Shown: positions 24,762 to 37,819 of the stretch, in pieces
How positions within the stretch are numbered: position 1 is the first letter of the stretch
How the letters are laid out: the number at the start of each line of letters is the position of its first letter
Assembly (NCBI RefSeq): GCF_002105155.1
Contig: NW_019028982.1
Span: 642,501-706,500, forward strand
DNA length: 64,000 nucleotides
Direction: 5' to 3'
DNA from: Lobosporangium transversale
Lineage: Eukaryota > Mortierellomycota > Mortierellomycetes > Mortierellales > Mortierellaceae
Notes under the pieces: model-generated
Databases searched by the model: none
Told to the model about the DNA's origin: nothing
What the model saw: only the letters and a program-made list of their open reading frames with translations
Made by a program: the position numbers and the translations under genes

Positions 24762-25412
24762 ATGGTTGTACTATCACTCCGTAATCTGATCCTGTCAGTA
24801 TCCCTGGCTACGTTCGCTACTCTGACACCATTTTCTAATGCTGCACCTACGCCTCCAGTACCTCAAGTGGATGCCTGTGGGGTGCTTGGTTTTATGAACA
24901 GCTCATCAATCACTTACGACGATGTCTCTGCTTGCTATAAAGCCATTCCATATGATCCAGTGGTGGCAAGTGCGACCTTGAAGACACTTCATGCCTTCTT
25001 CAATGATAACTATGTCTTCTGTGATTCAGCATTGACCCCAGATCTGAAGGTACCCTTCTCCTGCCCCCCTGTGGACATTGTCAAGGAGTTTGAGCGGATT
25101 GGGCAGACAAAGTACACTGGTGACTACAGCTTTCACTTAGATGTCTCTAGGGCTATTAATGGACTCTATGATACCCACGCTAGTTATAACAGTAAGCTCT
25201 AAAAAAAAAAAAAAAAAAAAAAAAAAGATAACATTTGTAAATTGCTAATTTCCTCCTTCATGGTATAAACGTAATATACAGCTTCAGCTCTGATCGGGAC
25301 GCGTAAATGTGGGGAAACTACGGGAGCAGATGAAAAAAAATATTCAAGCTGTTCTTTCTATCCTTTGATCCGAGCGGTAATCCATCTGTTTAGCTCTTCT
25401 TTTGGGTATTGA
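24762..25412 (+). pseudogene. Truncated S41 (CPAF-like) protease-family gene, N-terminal part only
   Basis: Exon 1 (24762-25191) encodes a signal peptide (residues 1-27, ending SNAAPT) and a Cys-containing N-terminal domain: DACGVLG, ITYDDVSACYKAIPYD, then a FERIG..KYTGDYSFHLDVSRAINGL region and DTHASYN. This order matches the N-terminus of secreted fungal S41-family proteins, where a DAHTSY segment precedes the PDZ and protease domains (recalled, not searched). A GT donor follows and a possible second exon (25282-25412) adds 43 codons of unrelated sequence and stops. The protease domain is absent, so this is probably a broken gene. A 26-A run in the intron marks a possible breakpoint. Confidence 0.5.
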
Positions 25413-25427
25413 GTTCGACATGGTCAT

Positions 25428-25459
<32 letters not shown>

Positions 25460-26002
25460 GTGAAGAAAACATTTTAATCATCAAGTGAATAGAAAGGAGT
25501 AGATCAGAGATCGGGTGCAATGTCGTTCGTCAATGCCGAGCTTTAAGGAGACACATGTAAGAAGAGTCTATACAGTATTTTTTATTATTTTTTATTTGGA
25601 CCCAATTTCTTCTCTTCCTTCTCTCTTTGCCGTCCACGACAGTAGCATCAAGCATCGAGGTAGCTTACTTTTAGGGGTATATGTATTTGCTCTTTTATTT
25701 TTATTTTATTATATTTTACTTTTTTTATATTCCTCTTTCCGAACATTGAAAAAACGTTTGTTACTTTATCATTCTCTTAGACTAGGAACCCCATACAAAT
25801 GTGAAATTTGCCGAAGAAAGCATTCCGCTTACGCAGAACAGATGTGTATGCGTTGCCTGTCTCTTAAACAGGTCCATCGGTTTTTTGATCACGGTGCTCG
25901 GCAGCTTTTTTTTTTCAGAGTGCAACATAGACTAGGTTTTTTTTTTTTTTTTTTTGTTTTTTTTTTTTGTTTGTTTATTTGTCAGTTGCCTTTGTTTCTT
26001 CA
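25413..26002. other. Spacer with homopolymer runs
   Basis: No gene supported. T runs near 25432-25459 and 25939-25968 break up the sequence. A plus-strand open frame at 25515-26009 contains a CEICRRKHSAYAEQMCMRC segment, which resembles a small cysteine cluster (CxxC..CxxC), but its flanks are low-complexity. Confidence 0.4.
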
Positions 26003-26859
26003 CTATTGATGCCCATCATCCATCTTCCCATCAGGGAAACGATCACTAACAACGCCTAAATGCAAGATACGACATCCACTCTGGCAGACTGGGTCCACAG
26101 ACTTGCCCACAACAATACCGTCCTCAGGCGCATAATACCGATGCTCCTCCTCGCCAAAGATGTTATACAACGTCGCGATCAACTCACCCTTGCGCACCCA
26201 TGTGTTCACGTCCGGCAACACATTTAGAATTCCACCATCCTTGGTGAAGATCCAATACTAGTAGGAGCAATAGTATTGAGCAATGATAGACCGTAAGTTA
26301 TCACAAATAAAATAAAAAAAAGATTTGTTTTTTTTTTTTTTCTTTTTCTTTTTGGTGCTTACACTTTTGGCGCAGACAACGGGGTCATAATCCGGGGCTT
26401 CATGTTCGTCCTCAATCATCTTGAGATGGCCCAAGATATTGGTCACACCCAGGATCGCACTCTTTACAAATCGCTTCTGGAACCTTGCAGGGTCTCCGAT
26501 CTCGACTGTAATGGCCGGAATATTATATTCCTGCATCGCTGCTCCGCGCAATGATCCATCTGGTGATGTATTATGCACAATGATCTGAGGGTTCTGTAAC
26601 CGGGCCATGTGACGTGTTGTTGGGTTTTGCATATTTGCTCGAACATACAACGAGTTTACACGACCCTTGGATGCAGTGTGAAGGTCGATCAGGTGAGTGA
26701 AATGACGAATAACTCGAGTCATCAGATTGTACGAGTATACTTGCGATGTCGATCCATTCTTCTTGCTGTAACAGCCATAATGAGAGTAATAGTGTTATTG
26801 TTGTTGTTTTCCTCAAAGGCTCATATAACAGAGCAATCATCAACCAGATCATAACTGGC

Positions 26860-26910
<51 letters not shown>

Positions 26911-28409
26911 TTACCCTGGCATTACTCGATTGAGATCAATGCCATCACTAAACCCACGTTGACCAAGCAAGTATCCAGGAACATTTGCAACAGGCACAGC
27001 AACCACAATTCCGTGGAGAGCCTGGCATTGAATTTCATGAAGTACAAGTCGATGCGTCAAAGGAATTCCATTCAGCTCGTTGCCATGTAGAGCTGCGGTC
27101 TATTTGCGAAAATAATAAGAACATATATTGATAGATAAAATAGTATGGTTTTAATAAATGGTACAATTCCCAACCTTCTTGCCACCCTTGGCCTGATCAA
27201 TCAAAGTATCAAGAAAAAGAAAAAGAAAAAGAAAAAAAGACTGGTTATACACATATTATACATACCAGGCCCACAACAGGTCCAGGACGGACTCCTTTGG
27301 CAACAATGACAGGTATTTTGATAGGACTGCTCATTGCGTCTTGCGCAAGCATGATCCAAAGACGTGTCAAGCGGCCAGAAGGAAGACTATTTAAATCTAG
27401 ATCTTCCAGTACAGGATAATCTTTGGGATCAAGGTTTAATTGCATCGGTGACACTCGTTCAGCTACCACAGGCGCACGTTTTCTCCATAGCTAACCAGTC
27501 ACCAGTAAAGAAGAAAAAAGATGTTAGTAGATGTGCATATGAAGCTATTTGTCTTCATAAAAACAAAAACTGCTATGCAAGCAGTCATTCTTTTTGCGTC
27601 ATATGCTTACTGTTCTGGCTTCAGCCAACAAATGTTCGTCCTTCTCACTCTTTGCAAATGTCCTCTCTGTCACCATCTTCCAAAACTCAAGGCTCAAAGT
27701 CGAGACTCCATCAATGTAATTATAATAAAAGATACTCTTGGAGTTAGTTTGAGGTGAATTTACATTGCGAATAAAGTCCTGTGCATAGAGGCTGGATGCT
27801 GGCTCGGGATAGTTACGAGGTAAATAGATCGTGGGTGTGCTTCGACCATGGCCTTGAATACCAAGAGCATTGATCATGGTCAAAGATGAAGCAAGGTCAG
27901 AATCCGCTTGTGGTGTAGTAGGATAAGCAATCGCATTAGGTGAATCAGACTGATGTTTCCTTAACAAGCCACTGCCACCACCATTGACAGGGGTATGGAT
28001 GGCAGAAGAGTCTGGTGATGATGACAACGCTTGACCTGGCGCTGCTACGTTACAACTACGGTAATGTTTGTCAAACTTTTTGATGATCTTTTTGAAGCCA
28101 GTAATATTGGTCTGGCTGAACTCACGGAGGTATTCTAGGTTAAGAATTAGGACAGTAAGATCGCTGCGCCTAAAGTTTCCATTCCAAAAAAAAAAAAAAA
28201 AAAAAAAAAAAATTAAGTGTCAATGACGTTAATTGAATAATATGTTCGATATGTAACTGCTTTTTTTTCTGTTCGTTATGGTCACAACTATTATAACGCT
28301 TACCAATGCTTTAGCTCCGCTGGTGTAAAGTTGGATCGCCACTAATAAAAAATAAACATAAAACCAAAAAGAAAATCAGATAAGAGAGAACTTGGTAAAA
28401 GTGAAAGAG

Positions 28410-28440
<31 letters not shown>

Positions 28441-28926
28441 AAAAGAAAAAGATTCACATACGCTTGCATTCAATCGGTCCAGACTAACAGACGCAACACG
28501 TTCTTGGGCGTCATAGCGCGCATTGACTTTTTCTAGCTCCGCCCAGAGCAAGGCCTTGAATCCATCAACAATAGCATTCAAGCTTGCCTCTTGGGTCTTT
28601 GCATTCGCATTCTTCTCATTTCTGATGGTTTGATTCTGTATCTTTGCAAGATCAATTGTTCCTTTAGCTGCCAATGCTTCCTGGTTGGAGTGTTCTCCTT
28701 GATTTTTGGCCTCAGTTGCAGGGCTGGCATAACCCACTTCCAAAGCTGCGTCTGCATTAGAATCCGAGCCGTCAATGGCTGTTGTTGATCTAGGTTTTGA
28801 TTCAGTAGTGGCAGTAGAGTCATCCTGATCACTCTGACCCGGTTTTTCCTGATCTTCATGATCCACGCTCTCTAATGACTCTAATGGCCCTGATAAACAG
28901 AAGTAGATCCACAAACTTGATTAACT

Positions 28927-28957
<31 letters not shown>

Positions 28958-29115
28958 GTTTGTTTGCTTTGTAATCATTATTAATTTGATATGATTCCTT
29001 TACCAGCCAAATCCCTAAAAGATGTTTTGATGTATTGCTTCAAAGACTTGTAATCAATGTAATAAGGAGCCCAACTAGGAATACTCCTAAGACCAAGTTG
29101 TTTTGCAAACTTCAT
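26003..29115 (-). CDS. SPX domain fused to an AspA/AstE-type zinc hydrolase
   Basis: Eight exons on the minus strand (29115-29004, 28889-28462, 28341-28304, about 28169-27611, 27490-27266, 27099-26915, 26765-26363, 26257-26003) give about 734 residues. The N-terminus is a split SPX domain: MKFAKQLGLRSIPSWAPYYIDYKSLK (first 26 residues), an acidic linker, then LILNLEYLREF and FKKIIKKFDKHYRS, the lysine cluster that binds inositol pyrophosphates. After about residue 380 comes a succinylglutamate desuccinylase/aspartoacylase fold: ALHGNELNG (zinc His and Glu, near 458-461), RGFSDGIDLNRVMPG, and IDLHT (third zinc ligand, near 546). A C-terminal beta domain (about 650-734) completes it. Substrate unknown; phosphate-status control of a zinc deacylase or peptidase is the simple inference. 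The fourth exon could start six bases later. Confidence 0.8.
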
Positions 29116-29258
29116 TCTTGCTTATTTGCTTTTAAAAATAAAATAAATATCTAGCTATGATCTAAGCGTGTGGCTGTGACAGCTGCTAAAAAGTCGAGAA
29201 GTGAAATTGAATGTACAGAATGTACAGAATGTGCAGAATGCACAAGCAGTAATGACAG

Positions 29259-29294
<36 letters not shown>

Positions 29295-31576
29295 TGCCCT
29301 TCAACAACAACTCGGTGCAAGTAAGGGATGTAAAAAAAGTGTGAAAAGGAAAAAGAAAAAAAGGAAAGAAAAAGAAAGGAGAACAAGGAGAAGAAGAAAG
29401 GAGAGATAATAAAAAAGGGAATGACACGCCACTTCTGACACCTTTACTTTACTTCACTGACGCGAAAAAGAAAAAAGAAGAAAAAATAGTGGTTGCATAA
29501 ATCCCCCTCTCTTTGCATTGTCAGTATCCCCACTTCCCCTTTTTTTTTGTTGATCTGGACATTTGGAGGTTGATATGCTGCACAGGTACACATGCAGAAA
29601 CACATTACATTCATTGGCACACACAACCTTAAGACAAAAGAAGTCTTAATGATTATGAATCATCCTTCACTCCCTCTTTTCTTCCTCTCACTTGATCTTC
29701 TTCAACATCAACACCAACATCGGCATCAACAAAAAAGTTATCAGATAGCAAGTAGGATGTAGAGAATTAACCGATCCAATACAAATGATCTTTCTTTTTT
29801 AAACCCTTTATCAATTGAACTCGAAAGAAAGGTCTTTATATATGTATATTTGGTCATCACTAAAAAGAGGTCCCATTGCTGTTCACTTTTTAAAAGAAAG
29901 GAAGTCGAAAGAAGGGGGAAACTGGTTTTTTTTTTTATTTATTTTTCGCTGTGCCAATGTAAATGTACGGATGTGAAGCGTATTTGTTTCAAAAATAATA
30001 ATCATATCAGCGTGCTCAATGAAGAAACGTGTTCTGGATTCTGCATCCTGGCCCTAGAGAATTTTTTAGTGCACGTGATGGCTCTCTCTCTCTTTGGGGA
30101 TGTTATTTGACTTTTAATAAAAAGACTCGGTATCCATGTCCATATGCCTTATTATTAATACCTAGGCTTAAGTAGGAAGATTCGGCTGCTTATCATGACT
30201 CCTACGTAGTGTGTAGTGTATATGCGATCGGAATAAGCAAGACCGCAAACCTCAACATACAACTTGTATGGCAGCCAGTGAAAGAAGAAAAAAAAAAAGA
30301 ATGAAGGTTTAATCGAGCTTTATAGGTTGGTATACCATAATAGAGTGCAAATAGAAAAGTCCTCATGCCTTTTTTCTTTATTGTTATAATTACTACGGGT
30401 TGTATGTAGGATGTATAATACATGTAGGGCGGGAATGAAAAGCACCACGACCTCGAGAGAAAGGGCAACAATTGATAGTCCAGAGAGAGAAAGAAGGCGC
30501 CATCCAATCAAAGACACGATAGATTGATTAAAGACTAAAGTGACTGCATCTGATGGGCAAAGCAAAAAAAAGAAAAAAAAAAAAAAAAAAGTGTACAGAG
30601 CGATCGATATGCATGTGTACATATATTGTTCTCCACTTCAAATTCAGGTCGTAACTGCTTTAACATTGGTACATACACTTTTTATCTTTTAGAATGGATC
30701 GGCATGGGTCTAATGTTTCCATGAAGAGACATAGCCGTGTATATAAAATGGATCCGTACATATATGCCGGAATACTTTATTAAAAATATAGTAATACAGT
30801 GGAATCTTCGGAGTTGGGTTGAGCATTGTGGGGAGAAGAACACACGGACAAGGACAGGGGCAAGGGGTATAGGAACGCAACCCAGCAACTCAAAAAGAGG
30901 AAAGAATGAAAAAAAAAAAAAAAAAAAAAAAAGATTTACAATCGATTGAAGGATCGATGATAAAACATATATAAAAACAAAAAAAGAACGAAAAAGAATA
31001 CATACGTGGCTGTGAGAACAAAAGGGATTGACTTTAACAATGCATGAATATGATGATATGCAGCAACGTTGGAGGAAGTGTGTGTGTGCAAGGACCCTTT
31101 TTGATGAACTTTTTTTTTTTTTTTCTTTATCACATCTCGACTTTTTTTATGCAAATAAAACATTAAGGTATCATGCTGATCATTTCTGTATGAACTCATG
31201 TCTGTGTGCTTGCAAGTGCGGGGGAATTTCTATCACACTTTATTTTAGACAAGATTGTCACAAAAAGATAATTTCTGATCAGTCCAATCATGTGCCTATC
31301 CATCCTCGTGCTAGACCCATGTAAAAACCAATCTTCCAGTTAAAGATCCCATCGCATATCATATCTCTCCATCTCTTCCTGTAGAAAACACACATAGACA
31401 TTTTCCTCATATCCCAAACCACTGATGAGCACTTTGATTCATCGCTGACAGAATCCATATACACATTCACTAACACATTTCCAACATGCACCATACGCCA
31501 TAGAAAATAGATAGTAGATAATAGATAATAATAAAAAGAAATAACACTGTCCTTATTTTCTTTTTCTTTTTCCTTG
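29116..31576. other. Long divergent intergenic region
   Basis: About 2.5 kb between the SPX-hydrolase gene (minus) and homocitrate synthase (plus). No gene supported; open frames are short and low-complexity. Holds A/T runs near 29263-29291, 30563-30591 and 30909-30932, and a direct GAATGTACA repeat near 29208-29230. Confidence 0.5.
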
Positions 31577-31584
31577 TATAAATA
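31577..31584 (+). promoter_or_regulatory. TATA box upstream of homocitrate synthase
   Basis: TATAAATA, 244 bases before the ATG at 31821, followed by a long pyrimidine-rich leader with a CT repeat, as seen in highly expressed fungal genes. Confidence 0.45.
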
Positions 31585-31820
31585 CCCTTCACTTTTCCTC
31601 TCTTTTTTTCCTTCCTACTTCACTTTTCTCTCTCTCTCTCTCCTTTCCTCGCCTGCTGTTCGTCAGTTTTTATCACCACCCTCATTTTTATCTAATACCA
31701 ACATTGCAATAACAAAGCGTTTTTGGACTTTTCCATTACCAAATAAAAACCTTCGCCTACCAACACCGTATCACATTTCATTACCCTACCTTACTTTTAT
31801 TTAAATAATATCCTTCCAAC

Positions 31821-32206
31821 ATGCCTCCACACGCCAACTCAATCCCCAACGTCTCCTCCAGCCCATATGCTCCCAAGTTCACAGACTCGCTCTCCCGTCT
31901 GACAAATTGGTCCATCATTGAATCTACATTGCGGGAGGGTGAACAATTCGCAAACGCCTTCTTTGACACCGCAAAGAAGATTGAGATTGCCAAGGCCTTG
32001 GATGATTTCGGTGTCGAATACATTGAACTCACCTCCCCTGCTGCCTCTGAACAATCCCGCCAGGACTGTATTGCCATCGCCAACTTGGGTCTCAAGGCCA
32101 AGATCTTGACCCATGTTCGCTGCCACATGGACGATGCTCGCATCGCCTGCGAGACTGGTGTAGATGGTCTTGATATCGTCATTGGTACTAGGTAAAGTTG
32201 CACTTG

Positions 32207-32238
<32 letters not shown>

Positions 32239-32274
32239 GATCCTCTCACTTATTTCTTAACTGACCTTTCTTTT

Positions 32275-32306
<32 letters not shown>

Positions 32307-33577
32307 TTTCGCCCTTGTAATAATAGCTCCTACCTCCGTGAGTTCAGCCACGGAAAGGATATGGAGCGCATCATCAAGGATGCGACCGAGGTCATCAACT
32401 TTGTAAAGTCTAAGGGTTTGGAAGTCCGTTTCTCATCCGAGGATTCTTTCCGCTCAGATTTGGTCGATCTCTTGAACCTTTACAAGGCTGTTGACCAGCT
32501 CGGCGTTAACCGTGTTGGTATTGCTGATACAGTCGGTTGCGCCAACCCTCGTCAGGTCTATGACCTTGTCAAGACCCTCCGTTCCGTCTTGAAGCCTACC
32601 ACTGACATTGAATGTCACTTCCATAATGGTAATAACCTTCAAACAAACGAACAAAAAAAAAAAAAAAAAAAAAAAAAAGCTCACAAAAAAAGATCTTCAT
32701 GCATATCCTGTATTTTTATGTCTTCCATGTCCCCCCAAATCCATGTATCCACATCCATATCTATATCCATCGCGATATGTAGTCTATATAAAAAAAGAGT
32801 CACATTTATATTATCGGACACGTACACCGAGATCGGCAAAAAATCCATCAGTGAGGAATCACACGTAATCCCACGACTACAACATCTTACTGTTTTAGAA
32901 CTTGACTGCTAACTTTAAATTATTTTCGATTTTTTAATAATTTAGACACTGGATGCGCCACTGCTAATGCATATGCTGCCTTGGAGGCTGGTGCTACACA
33001 CATCGATACCTCAGTTTTGGGAATCGGTGAACGCAATGGCATCACACCCATCGGAAATTTGATCGCCCGTATGTACACCGTTGATCCAGACTACGTTGCT
33101 TCCAAGTATAAGCTCACCCAGCTTCGTGATCTCGAAAACTTGATTGCAGATGCTGTCGAGATCCAAGTCCCCTTCAACAACTGCATCACCGGTTACTGTG
33201 CCTTCACCCACAAGGCCGGTATCCATGCCAAGGCCATCCTCAACAACCCTGCCACCTACGAGATCCTCAAGCCTGAAGTCTTTGGCATGACTCGTTATGT
33301 CTCCATCGGTCATCGTCTCACAGGTTGGAACGCTGTCAAGAACCGTGCCGAACAGCTTGGATTGGCCCTGTCTGATGATGAACTCAAGGCCATCACTGGC
33401 AAGATCAAGCAGTTGGCTGATATTAAGAACCAAAGCATGGAAGATGTCGATGGTCTTTTAAGAAATTTCCATGCCTACAAGGTTGCTGGTGATCACTCGG
33501 CCATTCAGAAGCTCTTGGTCGTTGAGCAGGCTGATGCTAGCCCTACCCCAGCACCTATTGAAGTAGCAGTCAACTAA
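31821..33577 (+). CDS. LYS20: Homocitrate synthase
   Basis: Three exons (31821-32191, 32327-32628, 32946-33577) give 434 residues, the usual length. It condenses acetyl-CoA with 2-oxoglutarate, the first and feedback-controlled step of the fungal alpha-aminoadipate lysine pathway. The TIM-barrel signature [15 protein letters not shown] (residues 34-48) holds the catalytic Arg-Glu pair. Also seen are [12 protein letters not shown], the [10 protein letters not shown] active-site segment, [10 protein letters not shown], the second signature ECHFHND.GCATANA with two catalytic His, and [11 protein letters not shown] (metal His pair). The C-terminal LeuA-like regulatory region ends at residue 434. 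Intron 2 is 317 nt, the others are short, and both carry long A/T runs. Paralogues LYS20 and LYS21 cannot be told apart. Confidence 0.93.
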
Positions 33578-33895
33578 ACATAAAATAACCACCTCACGCA
33601 TTTGTAAAAGCACTCACATATCAACCATACCTGCATATTCATCTTTCTCCTCTCTTTTCAACGCAAAAACCAAAACTGGAACCAAAACAAACCAAAAAGT
33701 TAAATAAAAATAAAAAAAAAAGAGTGATAGTATAATATCGCTCATTGTACAGTAAAAAAAAAAAAAAGTGCAATGGTCAAGATTGATAGCAACATAAATA
33801 CACGTATACAATTCCTTTCTTTGCTTATTATTTTTGATGTATATATATTTTTTCCATTCTACTGTTTTTTTTTAGTTCTTTTTTTCCTTTTTTTT
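33578..33895. other. Convergent 3' intergenic region
   Basis: 318 bases between the stop codons of homocitrate synthase and OST1, which are transcribed toward each other. A/T rich, suited to overlapping 3' ends; no gene. Confidence 0.6.
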
Positions 33896-34784
33896 TTACT
33901 TCTTCAAAACGGATTGTCCAATCCTGAAATCCAATCTGGAAAAGACCATTGATGTAGCAAAGATAACCATCAACATTGAGGCCGCAGCAAATGGTTTGAT
34001 GAGGTATGACGATGCAGAGTATTCATATTCCACCAACATCTCCAGTCGTCCATGTTCTTCAATCAGGTTGTGCGCATAGATCGTCACTGTATGTCGTCCA
34101 GCACTATCCATATATGTCTTTGTTGTCGAATTCTCAACCGCATCCACCTCATAAGGCAATTGCACGTTGACGTTTCTATGGAAGAAAAAAAAAAAAAAGA
34201 AAAAAAAAAGAAAGTTAATCGATCAATCAAAGGTCAGACAAAGTATTAAAAATAGATAATACCAATAATAATAGTAATGATAATAAATTAATAAAAAGTA
34301 TGAATAAAGCTTACTTGGCTCCTTCTGGAAGAATGATGCGGATATCAATATCGGTATAGCTGGTTTGAGCCAATGGCACCACAGCAGGGAACTTGAGGAT
34401 ATACTTGTCAGTTCCTGGAACACGACGAAGATATTCATTCAAGGGAGCATTATAGCCCATGTACCAAGTCGTATTCCAGCCTCCAAAGATCGGGAACCGA
34501 GGTTTGAATGTGAGCAAAATATTATCAGGTTGATGTAAGATGGCCGAGGTTGAAATGTTGCCAATCTCATCACGATAATAAATATCGCGTGCCAACTTGG
34601 GGATCTCGGCTCTGAATGCTGTAATCATGTTGCCTTCACGAAGTGTCACCGGGTTACGCATATAATCCAATCTGTTAAACTGACCCTCCAACCTAGGAAA
34701 GAAAAAAAAAAAAAAAAAAAAAAAGACATATGTATTAATATATATTAAGAAAATGATATTGCGATGATTATGTCAATTTCTGAT

Positions 34785-34823
<39 letters not shown>

Positions 34824-36048
34824 TAAAAAAATAAAAAAAAAAAAAAAAGACTTACAAAGCTCCTCGGTTGATAAGATTGTAATGCTCCTCAACAGCGAGG
34901 TTGTTGCCCCAATGAGAGATCTCAATATCGCGACGAAGATGACGAACATGAGGCAAAGGTCCTGGGAGTTGGTATTGGACTTCAAAGATGCCATGCTCCA
35001 ATGGCTCAACATTAGTGAAGGGTCCAAGAACAACCTGGTTGGCTGTGACAGTGGGCACATTCTCCTCCAGATGAAACAAAATCTCCAACGTGCTGGTGGG
35101 TGCACTGTATTAAGGCCAAAAAAAAAAAAAATTGGATGATGGTTATTAGTTGTATTTTTACCCCAGATAGAAATAAATTAAAAAAAGTAAAATATTGGAT
35201 TATAACTTACACAATGGTCGTCTTTTGCTTAGCAGCAGGGTAAGCTGTGAGAGCGAACGAGTTTCCAAAGTACGAGAATTGTTGACGCTCCCCTTGTTTA
35301 ACATGAGTCGGGAAAGGACGGACGAGGTTCGTGAAGTGGGCTGTCACCGTGATCTGAGTCTTTTCATTTGGGGGAAGAGGTGCTGACAGCTTGATGTGGT
35401 AGTATTGATAGTCCCTAGCAATGAAGAAGGGAAAAGAAAAAAGAAAAAGAAAGGGAAAAACCCATTCATTCGGGTTAACCAACGTTAGAAAGGTAAAACG
35501 AAAAAGAGCTTTTTTTTTTTTTTTTTTTTTTTTTTGACGCGCTGACAATAAACAATCACAAGAATACTAAATGGTATAGATGGATATAAAAAGCAAAAAA
35601 AAGGAAACAAAGAAAGAAACAAAGAAAAGACTTACTCGTTATGGTACTTTGGATCTCTAGTCATTTCTAAAGGCTCCTTTGTCTTTCTGTTCTCAGCCTT
35701 GATAAAGGCCAAGTTCTTTAGATAACCCGAATCCAATGGGAAATAATAGTCCGTGACGCTTTCGGTTCCAATGTTCAAGATGGCTACAGAAGTGACTTCT
35801 CGGACAATGGGCTTTGACAGATCAACTGTACGAAGCAAGTTTGTGATCTTGAAGACCTGAGGGACTAAAGGTACATCCCTTGGAGGAGGCTCATCCGAAT
35901 CATCACCTTCATAACCAGAATCGTTCCCTAACCAATCTGTATCTGATTGTTGTCCCTGTCCTTGTCCCTGTCCCTGTACTTTGACCAAACTTGTGAATGC
36001 AAGAGTTGCCAGAAGAGCCACGAGGACCTTACTGGATGAGAATCTCAT
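33896..36048 (-). CDS. OST1: Oligosaccharyltransferase subunit OST1 (ribophorin I)
   Basis: Five exons on the minus strand (36048-35636, 35414-35211, 35104-34856, 34692-34315, 34175-33896) give 507 residues. It is a structural subunit of the ER oligosaccharyltransferase complex that transfers glycans to Asn of nascent proteins. Residues 1-26 are a signal peptide. The lumenal part carries family landmarks: FKITNLLRTVDLSKPIVRE near 67, DYQYYHIKLSAPLPP, RDIEISHWGNNLAVEEHYNL, and NITTWYMGYN-like GWNTTWYMGYNAPL. One transmembrane segment (PFAAASMLMVIFATSMVF) lies before a short basic cytosolic tail. A run of QG repeats follows the signal peptide. All introns carry A-rich tracts; the third contains an (AG)n repeat. 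Confidence 0.92.
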
Positions 36049-36484
36049 TGTATTCTGATGATGTCGCGTAAAATATATTTAAAGAAAAAGGATTCGTATA
36101 TATTTATGCGCGTTTTTCTTCCTTTCTCTTTTTTTTTTCCTTTTTTCCTTTCTTTTGAGCAGTTATCCTGAAAAGCAAAGCAAAGAAAAGGAGAGAGATA
36201 TAGATATAAAAAAAAAAAAAGAAAAGAAAAGAGATGAAGGAGTAAGAGAATGCAAGAGATGAAAGGACGTGTCTTTAGTGAGCTTTTGTTCCTAGTGAAT
36301 TCACACAACTTTGGGACTGTGTGTGAGAACGAATGGAATTCTTCCAACGGTTGGATCAAAATTGGATGTGATATTCGTGATATTACATGCTTCTCTAAAC
36401 GACGCTCTTTTACTTTTTATTACACGCCTTTTTACAAAAAAAAAAAATCCTAGGTACTAAGCATATTATCCATTGCTTTCTTTT

Positions 36485-37787
36485 CTAGACCTTCTTAATA
36501 ATCTGCACAACATCCTCGTCTGCCAAAACATGCTCCTTTCCAACCTTTTGTGGATTATGCTTTGCTGATGATCCCCAGACCAGAGCACTAAAAAAAAAAA
36601 AAAGAAGCAAAAAATAAAATAAGAATTAGATAAAGACCCGTTACGCGTCGTTCATATCTGCAAATACAAAAAAAAGAAAGAAAGACTTACTATTTAAATT
36701 CACGTAAAATAGCCTTGTGAATAGTATTACAGAATCCTTCAACCGTTGCTGTCTCTCGTCGCAATACCACAGGAGCAGAATAATCCGGCAATTGTCCTTT
36801 CGGTTTAGTATAAATTCGAGCCAGATCCAAATATTCCCAAGCCTTGGATAACAACTCATCAAAGTTCCACTCGTGATGTGCACAGATCGGGACTGCATGT
36901 GGAATCTTACAGACCAACTCCAACTCCTCGATTGAAATCTGATCAATCTTGTTCAAAACATAAATACAGGGGATATACACGCGATTGCCTTCAATCACAT
37001 CGATCAGTTCATCGATCGTCGCATCACATTTGAATGAAATATCCGCATTATGGATCCTGTACTCGCTCAACACTGCCTTGACCTCATCAAAATCTAAATG
37101 GGTCAAGGGTACAGTATTGGTCATACTAATGCCTCCTTTGTCCTTCTTCTTGAAGTAAATGTTGGGAGGCTTTTGATTCAATCGGATACCAAATCCTTCC
37201 AATTCCTTTTCGATAATCCGCTTGTCGCCCAAGGGTTTCAACACATCCAACACTAAGAAAATCAATGAGCATGTTCGAGCCACCGCAATGACCTGACGAC
37301 CTAAAAGTACACAAAATCAAAGGGAGGAATTCGTTGGTTTTTTTGTTTTTTTTATTGCATGAGGACTTAATGATCCTAATAATTGATATTTCAACGACAT
37401 TGAAGAGAAAGGGAAATAAAGAGAGATAAAGAAAAATAAAAAGAAAGAGAGATGTAAACACATACCACGACCCTTTCCATCCTTGGCACCCTCAATAATT
37501 CCAGGAAGATCCAAAATCTGGAGTTTGGCTCCGTTGTACTGAACCACACCGGGCACTGTTGTTAACGTTGTGAACTCGTATGCTGCCACTTCAGAGTGTG
37601 TTCCTGTCAATTTGGACATCAATGTTGATTTTCCAACTGAAGGGAAACCCACGAATCCAATGCGTCCAACTCCTGTCTTGGCGACATCGAAACCCACTAA
37701 TAAATTCGAGGGAAAGGGGAAAAGATGAAGATGTAGAAGAAAATATATATATAGAAGGTTAGTATGAACATAGTTGAAAGAAATTAG

Positions 37788-37819
<32 letters not shown>

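Noticed and set aside
25515-26009. Possible small zinc-finger protein (CEICRRKHSAYAEQMCMRC)
   Set aside because: The cysteine cluster is suggestive, but the frame is dominated by T-run encoded Phe, has no clear start context and no recognised family.
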